Assembly: GCA_002305545.1 (NCBI GenBank)
Contig: DBRG01000014.1
Location: 3,367-67,366 of the forward strand
Length of the DNA stretch: 64,000 bases
Source: Bacteroidales bacterium UBA1374
GTDB taxonomy: Bacteria > Bacteroidota > Bacteroidia > Bacteroidales > UBA932
Reading direction: 5' to 3'
The notes under the pieces were generated by a model. That model made no database searches. It was not told the DNA's origin and saw only the letters and a list, made by a program, of their open reading frames with translations. Below, piece after piece: positions 52,711-59,888 of this stretch. The stretch's first letter is position 1. Each line of letters begins with the position of its first letter. Position numbers and translations under genes: made by a program.

Positions 52711-52829
52711 GTGCCTCGCAGACTTTGTTCTTTAACCTGTTATTCAATGTGTTATGCAATTAGCACCTCCGGGTGTATGAATTGCGTAAGTAGCTGATAA
52801 TGAGTCAAACGAACAAGTGTGCGAGGCAC
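52711..52829. repeat. Nested inverted repeat downstream of rmuC
   Basis: A 20-nt arm at 52711-52730 (GTGCCTCGCA...) is complementary to 52811-52829 except for one mismatch and one extra base. Between them a smaller nested pair, GCAATT/AATTGC enclosing CACC-tccg-GGTG, forms a second hairpin. Read as RNA, this would be a long structured 3' region for rmuC. Confidence 0.7.
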
Positions 52830-52987
52830 CCATTTCAGCCCGCGGCAGCAACACCCGCCAAACATGAGGTTCCACCTCCTTCCTGGCAAAATAGATAATA
52901 CCTGGTTTTAGTTGACTGGCTGAAGGTCTTATTCCTGGATTTCGTATACTGACCAGGTCTAAATCCTTTTTGGAGTTGGTGTTAACT

Positions 52988-53085
52988 GGGAGGTGGTAAG
53001 TAGCTAAGAAGGTGGAGATGTTCGCAATGCGCTTTATATTAGTGTCTTACGATCCTATTTATATAACAACTACTTACCACCTCCC
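52988..53085. repeat. Palindrome-bounded unit 1 (GGTGGTAAGT family)
   Basis: The arm GGGAGGTGGTAAGTAG (52988-53003) is repeated exactly in inverse at 53070-53085. The 66-nt interior has no obvious match to the interiors of units 2 and 3. Confidence 0.85.
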
Positions 53086-53114
53086 CCCAAAAACACCGAA
53101 AAACCGCAAAAACC

Positions 53115-53215
53115 GGGGAAGGTGGTAAGTTACTAAAAACGCGGGCACGCCCCTAACGCACACATAAACTGAACATTGTGCGTTTTTGTAACATAGTTGT
53201 TACTTACCACCTCCC
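53115..53215. repeat. Palindrome-bounded unit 2
   Basis: GGTGGTAAGT (53121-53130) and ACTTACCACC (53202-53211) form the conserved arms, with near-complementary flanks. The interior contains a second 8-bp stem, AACGCACA (53155-53162) with TGTGCGTT (53177-53184). The segment TTTTTGTAACA before the right arm is shared with unit 3. Confidence 0.85.
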
Positions 53216-53237
53216 TGCAAAACCGCTGAAATCCATG

Positions 53238-53336
53238 GAGGGTAGTAAGTAGTGAAAAATGCTAACACACTTATAATGTGCACACAAATTGGCTGTTACG
53301 AGTTTTTGTAACACAATTATTACTTACCACCTTCCC
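53238..53336. repeat. Palindrome-bounded unit 3
   Basis: The left arm GGAGGGTAGTAAGTA (53238-53252) differs at two positions from the inverse of the right arm around 53321-53335. The right half, from TTTTTGTAACA onward, closely matches unit 2. Left arms of units 1-3 start 129 and 120 nt apart, so the array is a diverged tandem repeat. Confidence 0.8.
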
Positions 53337-53361
53337 AAAAGCACTCAGGAACAATAAGTGG

Positions 53362-53404
53362 TGCTGCGAAGCAGCATATTATAAGCACCAAAAGCCTTTG
53401 GTGC
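53362..53404. repeat. Two small adjacent hairpins
   Basis: TGCTGC-gaa-GCAGCA (53362-53376) and GCACCAAA-agcc-TTTGGTGC (53385-53404) are perfect stems. The second is followed by ACCGCC and has a relative at 59586-59601 (GCCAAA-tgcc-TTTGGC, followed by ACACCGC). Confidence 0.75.
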
Positions 53405-53474
53405 ACCGCCTTGAATGATCCGCATTGAAAGACCACCGGACAACTGTTGGTGCAGCAATACACATAACTGCAAA

Positions 53475-53546
53475 GTCGCTTGACTGCTAAGAACGGAGCG
53501 CCTCGGCTTAAAGGAAAAAGCGCTCCGTTCTTAGCAGTCAGGCGAC
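53475..53546. repeat. Conserved-loop hairpin B (27-bp stem)
   Basis: Positions 53475-53501 pair with 53520-53546 along 27 bp with a single G-T pair (GTCGC...GCGC / GCGC...GCGAC). The 18-nt loop is CTCGGCTTAAAGGAAAAA. The same loop sits on unrelated but complementary stems at 53565-53591 and 59731-59796. It is a very stable structure for either strand. Confidence 0.9.
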
Positions 53547-53606
53547 CGCCTGCAGGGAAGAATTGAAGCCTCGGCATAAAGAAAAAGCTTCCCGGTCTTG
53601 TGGCGG
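53546..53606. repeat. Conserved-loop hairpin D (imperfect stem)
   Basis: The loop CTCGGCATAAAGAAAAA (53570-53586) is closed by GAAGC/GCTTC; an outer CCGCC (53546-53550) pairs with GGCGG (53602-53606). The left arm is degraded while the right arm, GCTTCCCGGTCTTGTGGCGG, resembles that of hairpin C. It directly follows hairpin B. Confidence 0.75.
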
Positions 53607-53651
53607 AAGCGACCATTTGTTGTACTAAGGAAAAGGATTAAAGCCTCGGCA

Positions 53652-53682
53652 TAAAAAAACCGGCTAAAAGTTTTTAGCCGGT
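53652..53682 (-). terminator. Intrinsic terminator of nifJ
   Basis: ACCGGCTAAAA (53659-53669) and TTTTAGCCGGT (53672-53682) form an 11-bp perfect stem. Read on the minus strand it is followed by seven U. It lies about 25 nt past the nifJ stop. A fragment of the conserved hairpin loop (CTCGGCATAAA, 53645-53655) overlaps its U tract. Confidence 0.85.
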
Positions 53683-53706
53683 CTTTCAATATATACGACA
53701 GAATAC

Positions 53707-56700
53707 TTACTGTGCCAAACGTTTGTAATTATTGTAACGGATTTTGGCATGTTCTTCAGTCAGGGCGAACAGCTCGGCAGCCTGTTCGGGGAATGTCTTC
53801 AACAGTGAACTGTAACGTACTTCTCCCGTAATAAAGTCCCGGAATTTACTCCAGTCAGGCTCCTTGCTGTCAAGGGTAAAGGGATTCTTACCCTCGTCAA
53901 CCAGTGTGGGATTGTAGCGGTATAGCTGCCAGTAACCACATTCAACGGCCAGTTTTTCCTCCAGCTGTGATTGTCCCATACCGCGGTTCAGACCATGGTT
54001 GATACACGGAGAGTAAGCTATGATAAGGGACGGTCCGTCATAAGCCTCGGCTTCCTTCATTGCTTTGAGCAACTGGGCGTTGTTGGCACCCATGGCTACT
54101 TGTGCAACATAAACGTAACCGTAGCTCATGGCCATCATGCCCAAATCTTTTTTGCGGATCTTTTTCCCGGATGAAGCAAATTTTGCAACAGCTCCGGCCG
54201 GGGTCGATTTGGATGACTGGCCTCCTGTGTTGGAGTAAACTTCCGTATCAAGTACCAGGATGTTGACATTTTCTCCGCTGGCCAGGACATGGTCCAAACC
54301 TCCGTATCCAATGTCATAAGCCCATCCGTCACCTCCGATGATCCATTGTGAACGGGGGGTCAGGTAACCGCGCAAATCGTAAATTTCACGCAACGGATGC
54401 AGCTTTGATCCTTTGAGCAGGGGAATCATCTTTTCTGCCAGCGCCACAGCCTGTTCAAAGTTGTTGCGTACAGGCAGGTACTCTGCAAAAAGGGACTTCA
54501 GCTCATCGCTCAGACCGTCTTTTTCCTGTGCCGAGGCAATCAGGTTTGCCAGTTTTTCACGCGTCCGCTCAGAACCCACGTGCATCCCCAGCCCAAATTC
54601 TGCGTTATCCTCGAACAGGGAGTTTGCCCATGCCGGACCACGTCCGTTGCGATCTTTGCAGTAGGGAGAGGAGGGGAAAGAGGCTCCGTAAATTGAGGAA
54701 CAACCCGTGGCATTGGCAACCATCATATGATCCCCAAAAAGTTGTGTCAACACTTTAGTGTAGGGGGTTTCACCGCAACCGGAACAAGCTCCCGAGAATT
54801 CAAAGAGGGGTTGGGTGAATCCCAGGTTTTTCACACTTTGTGCTTTGGGCACAATGGTGTCTTTGTACCCGATATTGGCATGCAGGTAGTCAAAGTTGGG
54901 TTGTTCGGGCATTTGCGTTTCGGCAAATTTCATGGTCAGGGCTTTTGTCTTGGCCGGGCATATATCGGCGCAGTTTCCACAACCGGCACAATCGTAGGGA
55001 CTTACCTGGATGGTGAATTGATATCCCTTAAGCGGGCCGTTACCGGCAGTTCTTTTTACTGCTACGGGGGCTTTAGCAGCTTCTTCATCTGTCATGACAA
55101 ATGGACGGATTGCTGCGTGGGGACATACATAGGCGCACTGGTTACACTGTATACAGTTATCCGGATTCCATTCGGGAATGAATATGGCAATACCGCGTTT
55201 TTCATAAGCTGCTGTCCCGGCAGGCATGGTGCCGTCTTCGTATCCCTTGAACACGCTTACCGGCAGATCATCTCCGTTCTGTGCGTTCACAACGTCAGCC
55301 ACATGTTTAACCCATTCGGGAGCCAGGCGGTTGTGTGTGTCGGCTTCGAATTTTCCTGAACAGCTCTTCCATTGCGGATCAATGGCTATCTTTTCAATCT
55401 CTCCGCCGCGGTCAACTGCAGCATAATTCATAGTAACAATCTCTTCCCCTTTTTTGCCATACGATTTGACAATGGCGTCCTTCATTTCGGCAACAGCCAG
55501 GTCATAGGGTATAACGTTGGCTATTTTGAAGAAAGCAGATTGCAAAATGGTATTGGTACGGCCTCCCAGACCAATTTCTTCTGCGATTTTTGTAGCATTG
55601 ATGATGTAGAAATTGATATTCTTTTCTGCCAGTGTCCTCTTAACAAAGTCAGGGAGCTGTTTTTTCGTTTCTTCCACATCCCACAGGCTGTTTAGCAGGA
55701 AAGTGCCACCTTTCTTGATTCCCTTGAGGATATCATACTTGTGCAGGTAACTGGGCACGTGGCATGCAACAAAATCAGGAGTTGTCACCAGGTAAGGCGA
55801 ATTGATGGGCTTGTCCCCGAAACGCAGGTGGGAACAGGTAAAGCCACCGGACTTCTTGGAGTCGTACTGAAAGTATGCCTGACAGTATTTGGGTGTTGTT
55901 TCCCCGATGATCTTGATGGTATTTTTATTGGCCCCAACCGTACCGTCCGATCCCAGTCCAAAGAACTTGCATTCGTATGTACCCGGTTTGGCAACGGAAA
56001 TCTCTTCTTTCATCGGGAGAGACCTGAAGGTAACATCGTCTATGATCCCAATAGTAAAATTATTCTTTGCTTCTTTGCGTCCCAGGTTTTCAAATACAGA
56101 CATGATCTGGGCGGGAGTTGTATCCTTTGAGGACAATCCGTAACGACCACCCACAATAACAGGAGCGTTGGGTGCGTCTGCAAAGATGTTTTTCACGTCC
56201 ATGTAAAGCGGTTCGCCAATAGCGCCGGGTTCTTTGGTGCGGTCCAGGACAGCTATGCTCTTTACCGACTTGGGCATAACGCGCAGGAAGTACTTGGCCG
56301 AGAAAGGACGGTACAGGTGCACGGTAATCATACCGGTGCGTTCTCCCTTAGCGTTCAGGTGGTCCACAGTTTCCTTAATCGTGTCGCATACAGAACCCAT
56401 GGCAATGATAATGCGCTCAGCATTCTCGTCTCCATAGTAAGTGAAAGGCAGGTATGAGCGTCCGGTCAATTCCGAAATTTCTCCCATATAACGTGCCACT
56501 ATGTCAGGAACTGCATCATAGAAGGGATTGGATGCTTCGCGGGCCTGGAAGTATACATCCGGGTTCTGAGCGGTACCACGCGTAACCGGCTGGTTGGGGT
56601 TGAGCGCTCTTTCGCGTAAAGCTGTTAGGGATTTGGAACTGATCATCTTTTTCAGATCATCTGAATCCAGCATTTCAATTTTCTGGATTTCATGAGATGT

Positions 56701-57231
56701 CCGGAATCCGTCAAAAAAATGGAGGAAGGGTACCCGTGATTTGAGGGTTGACAGGTGCGCCACTGCTGCCATGTCCATGGCTTCCTGGACACCGCCCGAT
56801 GCAAGCAATGCAAATCCGGTCTGGCGGCAAGCCATGACGTCGGAGTGGTCCCCAAAAATTGACAAAGCCTGTGCAGCCAGGGAACGGGCCGATACATGAA
56901 ATACCGTCGGGAGCAATTCCCCTGCGATCTTGTACATGTTGGGTATCATCAGCAACAAACCCTGGGAAGCAGTAAAGGTAGTGGCCAGGGCTCCTGACTG
57001 AAGTACGCCGTGAACAGCACCTGCTGCACCGCCTTCGCTTTGCATCTCAACTACTTTGAGTGTTTCTCCAAAAAGGTTCTTTTTCCCGTGGGCTGCCCAC
57101 TCATCGGCATATTCAGCCATGGTGGATGACGGAGTGATGGGATAAATGGCAGCTACTTCACTGAACAGGTAAGCAATGTGAGCCGCCGCATAGTTGCCAT
57201 CACAAGTGATGAATTTTTTTTGTTTAGCCAT
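53707..57231 (-). CDS. nifJ: Pyruvate:ferredoxin (flavodoxin) oxidoreductase
   Basis: This 1174-residue single-chain enzyme oxidises pyruvate and CoA to acetyl-CoA, CO2 and reduced ferredoxin. The N-terminal domain begins 'FITCDGNYAAAHIAYLFSE', with 'AIYPITPSSTMAEYADEWA'. Two [4Fe-4S] ferredoxin-type clusters are seen at 'CIQCNQCAYVCP' and 'CAGCGNCADICP' (about residues 690 and 750). A third cluster and the thiamine diphosphate site follow: 'CSGCGETPY', 'GDGWAYDIGYGG' and 'EVYSNTGGQ'. The oxygen-sensitive enzyme marks an anaerobic lifestyle. It is the last gene of the fabD-kinase-nifJ group and ends at a strong terminator. Confidence 0.97.
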   Translation of the reverse strand: MAKQKKFITCDGNYAAAHIAYLFSEVAAIYPITPSSTMAEYADEWAAHGKKNLFGETLKVVEMQSEGGAAGAVHGVLQSGALATTFTASQGLLLMIPNMYKIAGELLPTVFHVSARSLAAQALSIFGDHSDVMACRQTGFALLASGGVQEAMDMAAVAHLSTLKSRVPFLHFFDGFRTSHEIQKIEMLDSDDLKKMISSKSLTALRERALNPNQPVTRGTAQNPDVYFQAREASNPFYDAVPDIVARYMGEISELTGRSYLPFTYYGDENAERIIIAMGSVCDTIKETVDHLNAKGERTGMITVHLYRPFSAKYFLRVMPKSVKSIAVLDRTKEPGAIGEPLYMDVKNIFADAPNAPVIVGGRYGLSSKDTTPAQIMSVFENLGRKEAKNNFTIGIIDDVTFRSLPMKEEISVAKPGTYECKFFGLGSDGTVGANKNTIKIIGETTPKYCQAYFQYDSKKSGGFTCSHLRFGDKPINSPYLVTTPDFVACHVPSYLHKYDILKGIKKGGTFLLNSLWDVEETKKQLPDFVKRTLAEKNINFYIINATKIAEEIGLGGRTNTILQSAFFKIANVIPYDLAVAEMKDAIVKSYGKKGEEIVTMNYAAVDRGGEIEKIAIDPQWKSCSGKFEADTHNRLAPEWVKHVADVVNAQNGDDLPVSVFKGYEDGTMPAGTAAYEKRGIAIFIPEWNPDNCIQCNQCAYVCPHAAIRPFVMTDEEAAKAPVAVKRTAGNGPLKGYQFTIQVSPYDCAGCGNCADICPAKTKALTMKFAETQMPEQPNFDYLHANIGYKDTIVPKAQSVKNLGFTQPLFEFSGACSGCGETPYTKVLTQLFGDHMMVANATGCSSIYGASFPSSPYCKDRNGRGPAWANSLFEDNAEFGLGMHVGSERTREKLANLIASAQEKDGLSDELKSLFAEYLPVRNNFEQAVALAEKMIPLLKGSKLHPLREIYDLRGYLTPRSQWIIGGDGWAYDIGYGGLDHVLASGENVNILVLDTEVYSNTGGQSSKSTPAGAVAKFASSGKKIRKKDLGMMAMSYGYVYVAQVAMGANNAQLLKAMKEAEAYDGPSLIIAYSPCINHGLNRGMGQSQLEEKLAVECGYWQLYRYNPTLVDEGKNPFTLDSKEPDWSKFRDFITGEVRYSSLLKTFPEQAAELFALTEEHAKIRYNNYKRLAQ

Positions 57232-57258
57232 AATGATATGGAATTAAAAGTAATGTTA

Positions 57259-58356
57259 TTAATGGGTGTTAAAAATTTCAGATAAGACTTGTTGCATGGC
57301 AGGAAGCTGCGCTTCCATGCTTTTAAGCAGTGCCAGTTGTGAGCGGGCCCGGACCAGGTTGTGGCCGGGATAACGTGTCCGGTAATACGTGTCTCCGTCA
57401 ATGTAATCCATCAAAAACCGGAGAAATTGTTCATACGTGATATACAAAGCAGAAAAGGCCAGGTGGGTTTTCTCCTCCTTGTTCAAAAACCAGGCCGCTT
57501 TGCTTAAATAACCCTGAGAAAAGGCAGAAAAACGTTCCAGATCCATTTTTACCTCCTCCAACCGGGGGTGGTCCTCAGGAAACGGATTCGAATAAGAACG
57601 GATTGCATCACCAAAATCAAACAAAACGGTTGTCTGCATGACAGTGTCCAGATCAATGGCACATACAACCTGCCGGTCTTTGTCAAACAGGAAATTGGAG
57701 AGTTTGGTGTCGTTGTGGCTCACCCTTCGTGGGATGGTGCCTGAGAGGACCAGCTTCCAGTATATTTCCATTTGTTCCTTCCTGCCATAAACTTCCTCCA
57801 CCAGCGAAGAGACCTCTTCCAGACGGGAGATGCCATTGCTTTCATTCATGTCCGAAGAGCGGCTGCGTGCAAGGTTCAGCGAACCGGCAAATTGATCAAA
57901 ACGGTAACTTATGTTATGAAAGCCGGGCAGTGTATCTTCCAGTTGACCTTCAAAATCGGCCATCCGGCTGTTGAACAGTCCCACACCCTGACCACCTGCC
58001 CTCACCAGATCCATATTTTCCGCATGTTCAAAAGTGATGGTGTCCGGAATGAAGGTAAAGCATGCCCAATATTCACCGTCAGGATCTCTGTGGTACCATG
58101 TGCCATCTTTAGTGGCAGTAAGGCTGAATGTGGTTCCTCCTTTTGACAGGATGTGGCTGGTGACTTTGTTTATATTGTCCATCATTCCGGGAATATTCGG
58201 AAAAACAGAACGATTTTTTCGTTGAAGGATGTATTGCTGCTTAGCAGAGGTTTGTACAAGAAAAGTGTCGTTTATAAAACCTTCTCCCAGAGCTGCCACA
58301 CGCGTAACATGCTCCGGGATGCAAAAGTGCGTGACAATCAGTTGTGCATCGCCCAT
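57259..58356 (-). CDS. Phosphotransferase-family sugar kinase (NahK/aminoglycoside-kinase fold)
   Basis: This is a 365-residue cytoplasmic kinase-fold protein. 'LGEGFINDTFLV' and 'YILQRKNRSVFPN' form the nucleotide-binding N-lobe; 'RVSHNDTKLSNFLFD' is the catalytic loop and 'CAIDLDTV' the metal-binding Asp. The layout resembles N-acetylhexosamine 1-kinases, which start sugar salvage by anomeric phosphorylation. The gene lies between fabD (33 nt) and nifJ (27 nt) on the same strand. The substrate is uncertain; homoserine or choline kinase-like activity is the alternative. Confidence 0.82.
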   Translation of the reverse strand: MGDAQLIVTHFCIPEHVTRVAALGEGFINDTFLVQTSAKQQYILQRKNRSVFPNIPGMMDNINKVTSHILSKGGTTFSLTATKDGTWYHRDPDGEYWACFTFIPDTITFEHAENMDLVRAGGQGVGLFNSRMADFEGQLEDTLPGFHNISYRFDQFAGSLNLARSRSSDMNESNGISRLEEVSSLVEEVYGRKEQMEIYWKLVLSGTIPRRVSHNDTKLSNFLFDKDRQVVCAIDLDTVMQTTVLFDFGDAIRSYSNPFPEDHPRLEEVKMDLERFSAFSQGYLSKAAWFLNKEEKTHLAFSALYITYEQFLRFLMDYIDGDTYYRTRYPGHNLVRARSQLALLKSMEAQLPAMQQVLSEIFNTH

Positions 58357-58389
58357 AGTGGATCACAAAACTAAAGGAACGCAAAGATA

Positions 58390-59262
58390 CTAAATAAATA
58401 GTTCAGGGGCAATCTTTTTTATCATTCCCATGAGCACCGTCCCGGGTCCGTATTCCGTGAAATTATTAGCGCCATCGGCCACCATATGCTGAATGGTCTG
58501 CGTCCATCTAACCGGTGACGTCAGCTGCTTAAACAGGTTGTCTTTAATCTTAGCAGGAACTGTATGAGGCAGTCCGTCAACGTTTTGGTAAACCGGACAT
58601 GCAGGCTTTACCAGAACTGCTATGCTTATGGCCTCTTCCAGCGATTTGCGTGCACTTTCCATCAGGGGAGAGTGGAATGCCCCTCCAACCGGTAATATGA
58701 CAGCCCTTTTGGCTCCGGCTTCCTTAAGTGCCACGCAGGCTTTTTCTACCGCTGCAACGGTTCCGGATATGACTATCTGACCCGGACAATTGTAATTGGC
58801 CGGGACCACTATGCTCCCGGAAGCCGAAATTGCGGCACAGATTTCCTCCACTTTTGCATCGTCAAGGTTCATCACTGCTGCCATTGTGGAAGGCTCCTCT
58901 TCGCAGGCTGCCTGCATGGCAAGGGCCCTGGCACTTACAAGACGCAGGCCTTGCTCAAAGGACAAGGCTCCTGCCGCAGTCAAGGCAGAAAACTCCCCCA
59001 GCGAATGCCCGGCCACCATGTCGGGCCTGAAATCGTGATCACACCAGGCAGCCGCAACGGAATGCAGGAAAATGGCCGGTTGTGTGACTTTCGTCTGTTT
59101 CAATTCATCGGCTCCACCTTCAAACATGATCTGTGAAAGAGAAAAGCCTAAAATGTTATCTGCCCGGTCAAAAAGCGCTCTGGCTTTTGGGTTGGAATCG
59201 TACAGATCCTTGCCCATTCCGGTAAATTGGGCACCCTGGCCCGGAAATACATATGCTCTCAT
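58390..59262 (-). CDS. fabD: Malonyl-CoA:ACP transacylase
   Basis: FabD loads malonate onto acyl carrier protein for fatty acid synthesis. The 290-residue protein opens 'VFPGQGAQFTGMGKDLY', has the nucleophile Ser in 'AGHSLGEFSAL' (about 92), the arginine-bearing or equivalent region 'QAACEEEPSTMAAVM', and the catalytic His in 'GGAFHSPLM' (about 200). The start ATG at 59262 lies 4 nt after the -7 element TATATTTG (59274-59267), implying a leaderless mRNA. No other fatty-acid genes are adjacent. Confidence 0.95.
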   Translation of the reverse strand: MRAYVFPGQGAQFTGMGKDLYDSNPKARALFDRADNILGFSLSQIMFEGGADELKQTKVTQPAIFLHSVAAAWCDHDFRPDMVAGHSLGEFSALTAAGALSFEQGLRLVSARALAMQAACEEEPSTMAAVMNLDDAKVEEICAAISASGSIVVPANYNCPGQIVISGTVAAVEKACVALKEAGAKRAVILPVGGAFHSPLMESARKSLEEAISIAVLVKPACPVYQNVDGLPHTVPAKIKDNLFKQLTSPVRWTQTIQHMVADGANNFTEYGPGTVLMGMIKKIAPELFI

Positions 59263-59266
59263 AAGT

Positions 59267-59274
59267 CAAATATA
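59267..59274 (-). promoter_or_regulatory. -7 element of fabD
   Basis: TATATTTG on the minus strand ends 4 nt before the fabD start codon. The region is shared with the divergent tRNA promoter (TATCTTTG, 59304-59311). Confidence 0.55.
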
Positions 59275-59303
59275 CATTTTTTTTCAATGTCCGGGAATCT
59301 GCG

Positions 59304-59311
59304 TATCTTTG
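59304..59311 (+). promoter_or_regulatory. -7 element of the tRNA-Arg gene
   Basis: TATCTTTG fits TAnnTTTG and lies 17 nt before the mature 5' end of the tRNA, leaving a short leader for RNase P to remove. Confidence 0.55.
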
Positions 59312-59328
59312 CATCCCACTATTAAGCC

Positions 59329-59402
59329 GGCCCAGTAGTTCAGTTGAATAGAACGTCAGATTCCGGTTCTGAAAGTCGGGGGTTTGAGTCCCTCCTGGGT
59401 CA
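59329..59402 (+). tRNA. tRNA-Arg (anticodon CCG)
   Basis: All four stems are present: acceptor GGCCCAG/CTGGGTC (one G-T pair), D stem GTTC/GAAC, anticodon stem TCAGA/TCTGA with loop TTCCGGT, and T stem GGGGG/CCCTC with one G-T pair. The anticodon CCG (59363-59365) reads CGG, Arg. The discriminator is A and no CCA is encoded. A strong terminator follows 10 nt later. Confidence 0.93.
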
Positions 59403-59412
59403 CGCTACAAGC

Positions 59413-59446
59413 AAAAAAGGCTGCAAACTTGTTTGCAGCCTTTTTT
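59413..59446 (+). terminator. Strong intrinsic terminator after tRNA-Arg
   Basis: AAAAAAGGCTGCAAAC (59413-59428) pairs perfectly with GTTTGCAGCCTTTTTT (59431-59446) around a 2-nt loop. It should work in both directions. Confidence 0.9.
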
Positions 59447-59521
59447 GTTTGGGCTGTATTCGGCCCGCAGGGAACGCCGAGCGGAGCGAAGGCAATTCCT
59501 GTTTTTCGCTTCCCTACTAAA

Positions 59522-59558
59522 CACAGGAAGCTTTGTTGGTATGCCGAGGCTTCCTGTG
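59522..59558. repeat. Conserved-loop hairpin A, loop inverted
   Basis: CACAGGAAGC (59522-59531) pairs perfectly with GCTTCCTGTG (59549-59558). The 17-nt loop contains TATGCCGAG, the reverse complement of the CTCGGCATA half of the conserved loop. The right flank, GCTTCC...CTTGTGG..CAGCGA, matches the right arm of hairpin C on the plus strand, so the loop is flipped relative to its arm. Confidence 0.75.
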
Positions 59559-59585
59559 CCTTGTGGTCAGCGAGAAAACAAGAGA

Positions 59586-59601
59586 GCCAAATGCCTTTGG
59601 C
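59586..59601. repeat. Small hairpin related to that at 53385-53404
   Basis: GCCAAA-tgcc-TTTGGC is a perfect 6-bp stem with loop TGCC, followed by ACACCGC. The relative at 53.4 kb has loop AGCC and downstream ACCGCC. Confidence 0.65.
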
Positions 59602-59618
59602 ACACCGCATTTGCGCAG

Positions 59619-59725
59619 GGCAAACCCGGTTTACCGCGCAATACCAATTTGCTGAAATATAAATTTCAGATTATCAGCAGTCTGCAAAACACTAAATCCC
59701 TCTTGCGCGGCACTCCGGGTTTGCC
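59619..59725. repeat. Long two-part stem
   Basis: GGCAAACCCGG (59619-59629) pairs with CCGGGTTTGCC (59715-59725), and inside it CCGCGCAA (59634-59641) pairs with TTGCGCGG (59704-59711), separated by a 4x4 internal loop. The interior has a small hairpin CTGAAAT/ATTTCAG (59652-59669). Confidence 0.8.
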
Positions 59726-59730
59726 ACCCT

Positions 59731-59796
59731 GCTGCCACCACAAGGTAAGGGAAGCCTCGGCTTAAAGAAAAAGCTTCCCGTTCTTGTGGTGGCAGC
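59731..59796. repeat. Conserved-loop hairpin C
   Basis: GCTGCCACCACAAG (59731-59744) pairs with CTTGTGGTGGCAGC (59783-59796), and GGGAAGC (59749-59755) with GCTTCCC (59773-59779). The 17-nt loop is CTCGGCTTAAAGAAAAA, the same as hairpins B and D apart from one or two bases, although the outer stem differs. Confidence 0.9.
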
Positions 59797-59846
59797 GACT
59801 GCTTGCAGGAAAGGCTGGAGCCTCCGCGAAACAATCCGATCCTTTG

Positions 59847-59888
59847 CAGGAAGCAGCAGTCAGGAAGCAGCAGTCAGGAAGCAACTGC
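59847..59888 (+). repeat. 14-bp tandem repeat, three copies
   Basis: CAGGAAGCAGCAGT occurs at 59847-59860 and 59861-59874, and a third copy with changes in its last positions (CAGGAAGCAACTGC) at 59875-59888. It is short enough to vary in copy number. Confidence 0.8.

Larger units (their letters stand above)
52658..53706. other. Gene-free block of about 1 kb packed with inverted repeats
   Basis: No open frame here looks like a protein; the short minus-strand frame at 53616-53320 only reads through palindromes. In order the block holds a nested inverted repeat (52711-52829), a stretch without strong structure (52830-52987), three palindrome-bounded units (52988-53336), two small hairpins (53362-53404), two conserved-loop hairpins (53475-53606), a loop fragment (53645-53655) and the nifJ terminator (53652-53682). 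Parts of it are repeated at 59.5-59.8 kb. Confidence 0.8.

Noticed and set aside
52988..53336. CRISPR-like array
   Set aside because: The units are palindrome-bounded, about 100 nt long, and the intervening sequences resemble each other. There are only three units and no cas genes in the window.
53320..53616. 98-residue minus-strand protein in the repeat block
   Set aside because: It reads through the conserved-loop hairpins and palindrome unit 3; both strands are equally open because of the inverted repeats.
59356..59610. 84-residue minus-strand protein overlapping tRNA-Arg
   Set aside because: Its C-terminal residues are the antisense of a tRNA T-arm, a common annotation artefact. The rest reads through a terminator and hairpins.
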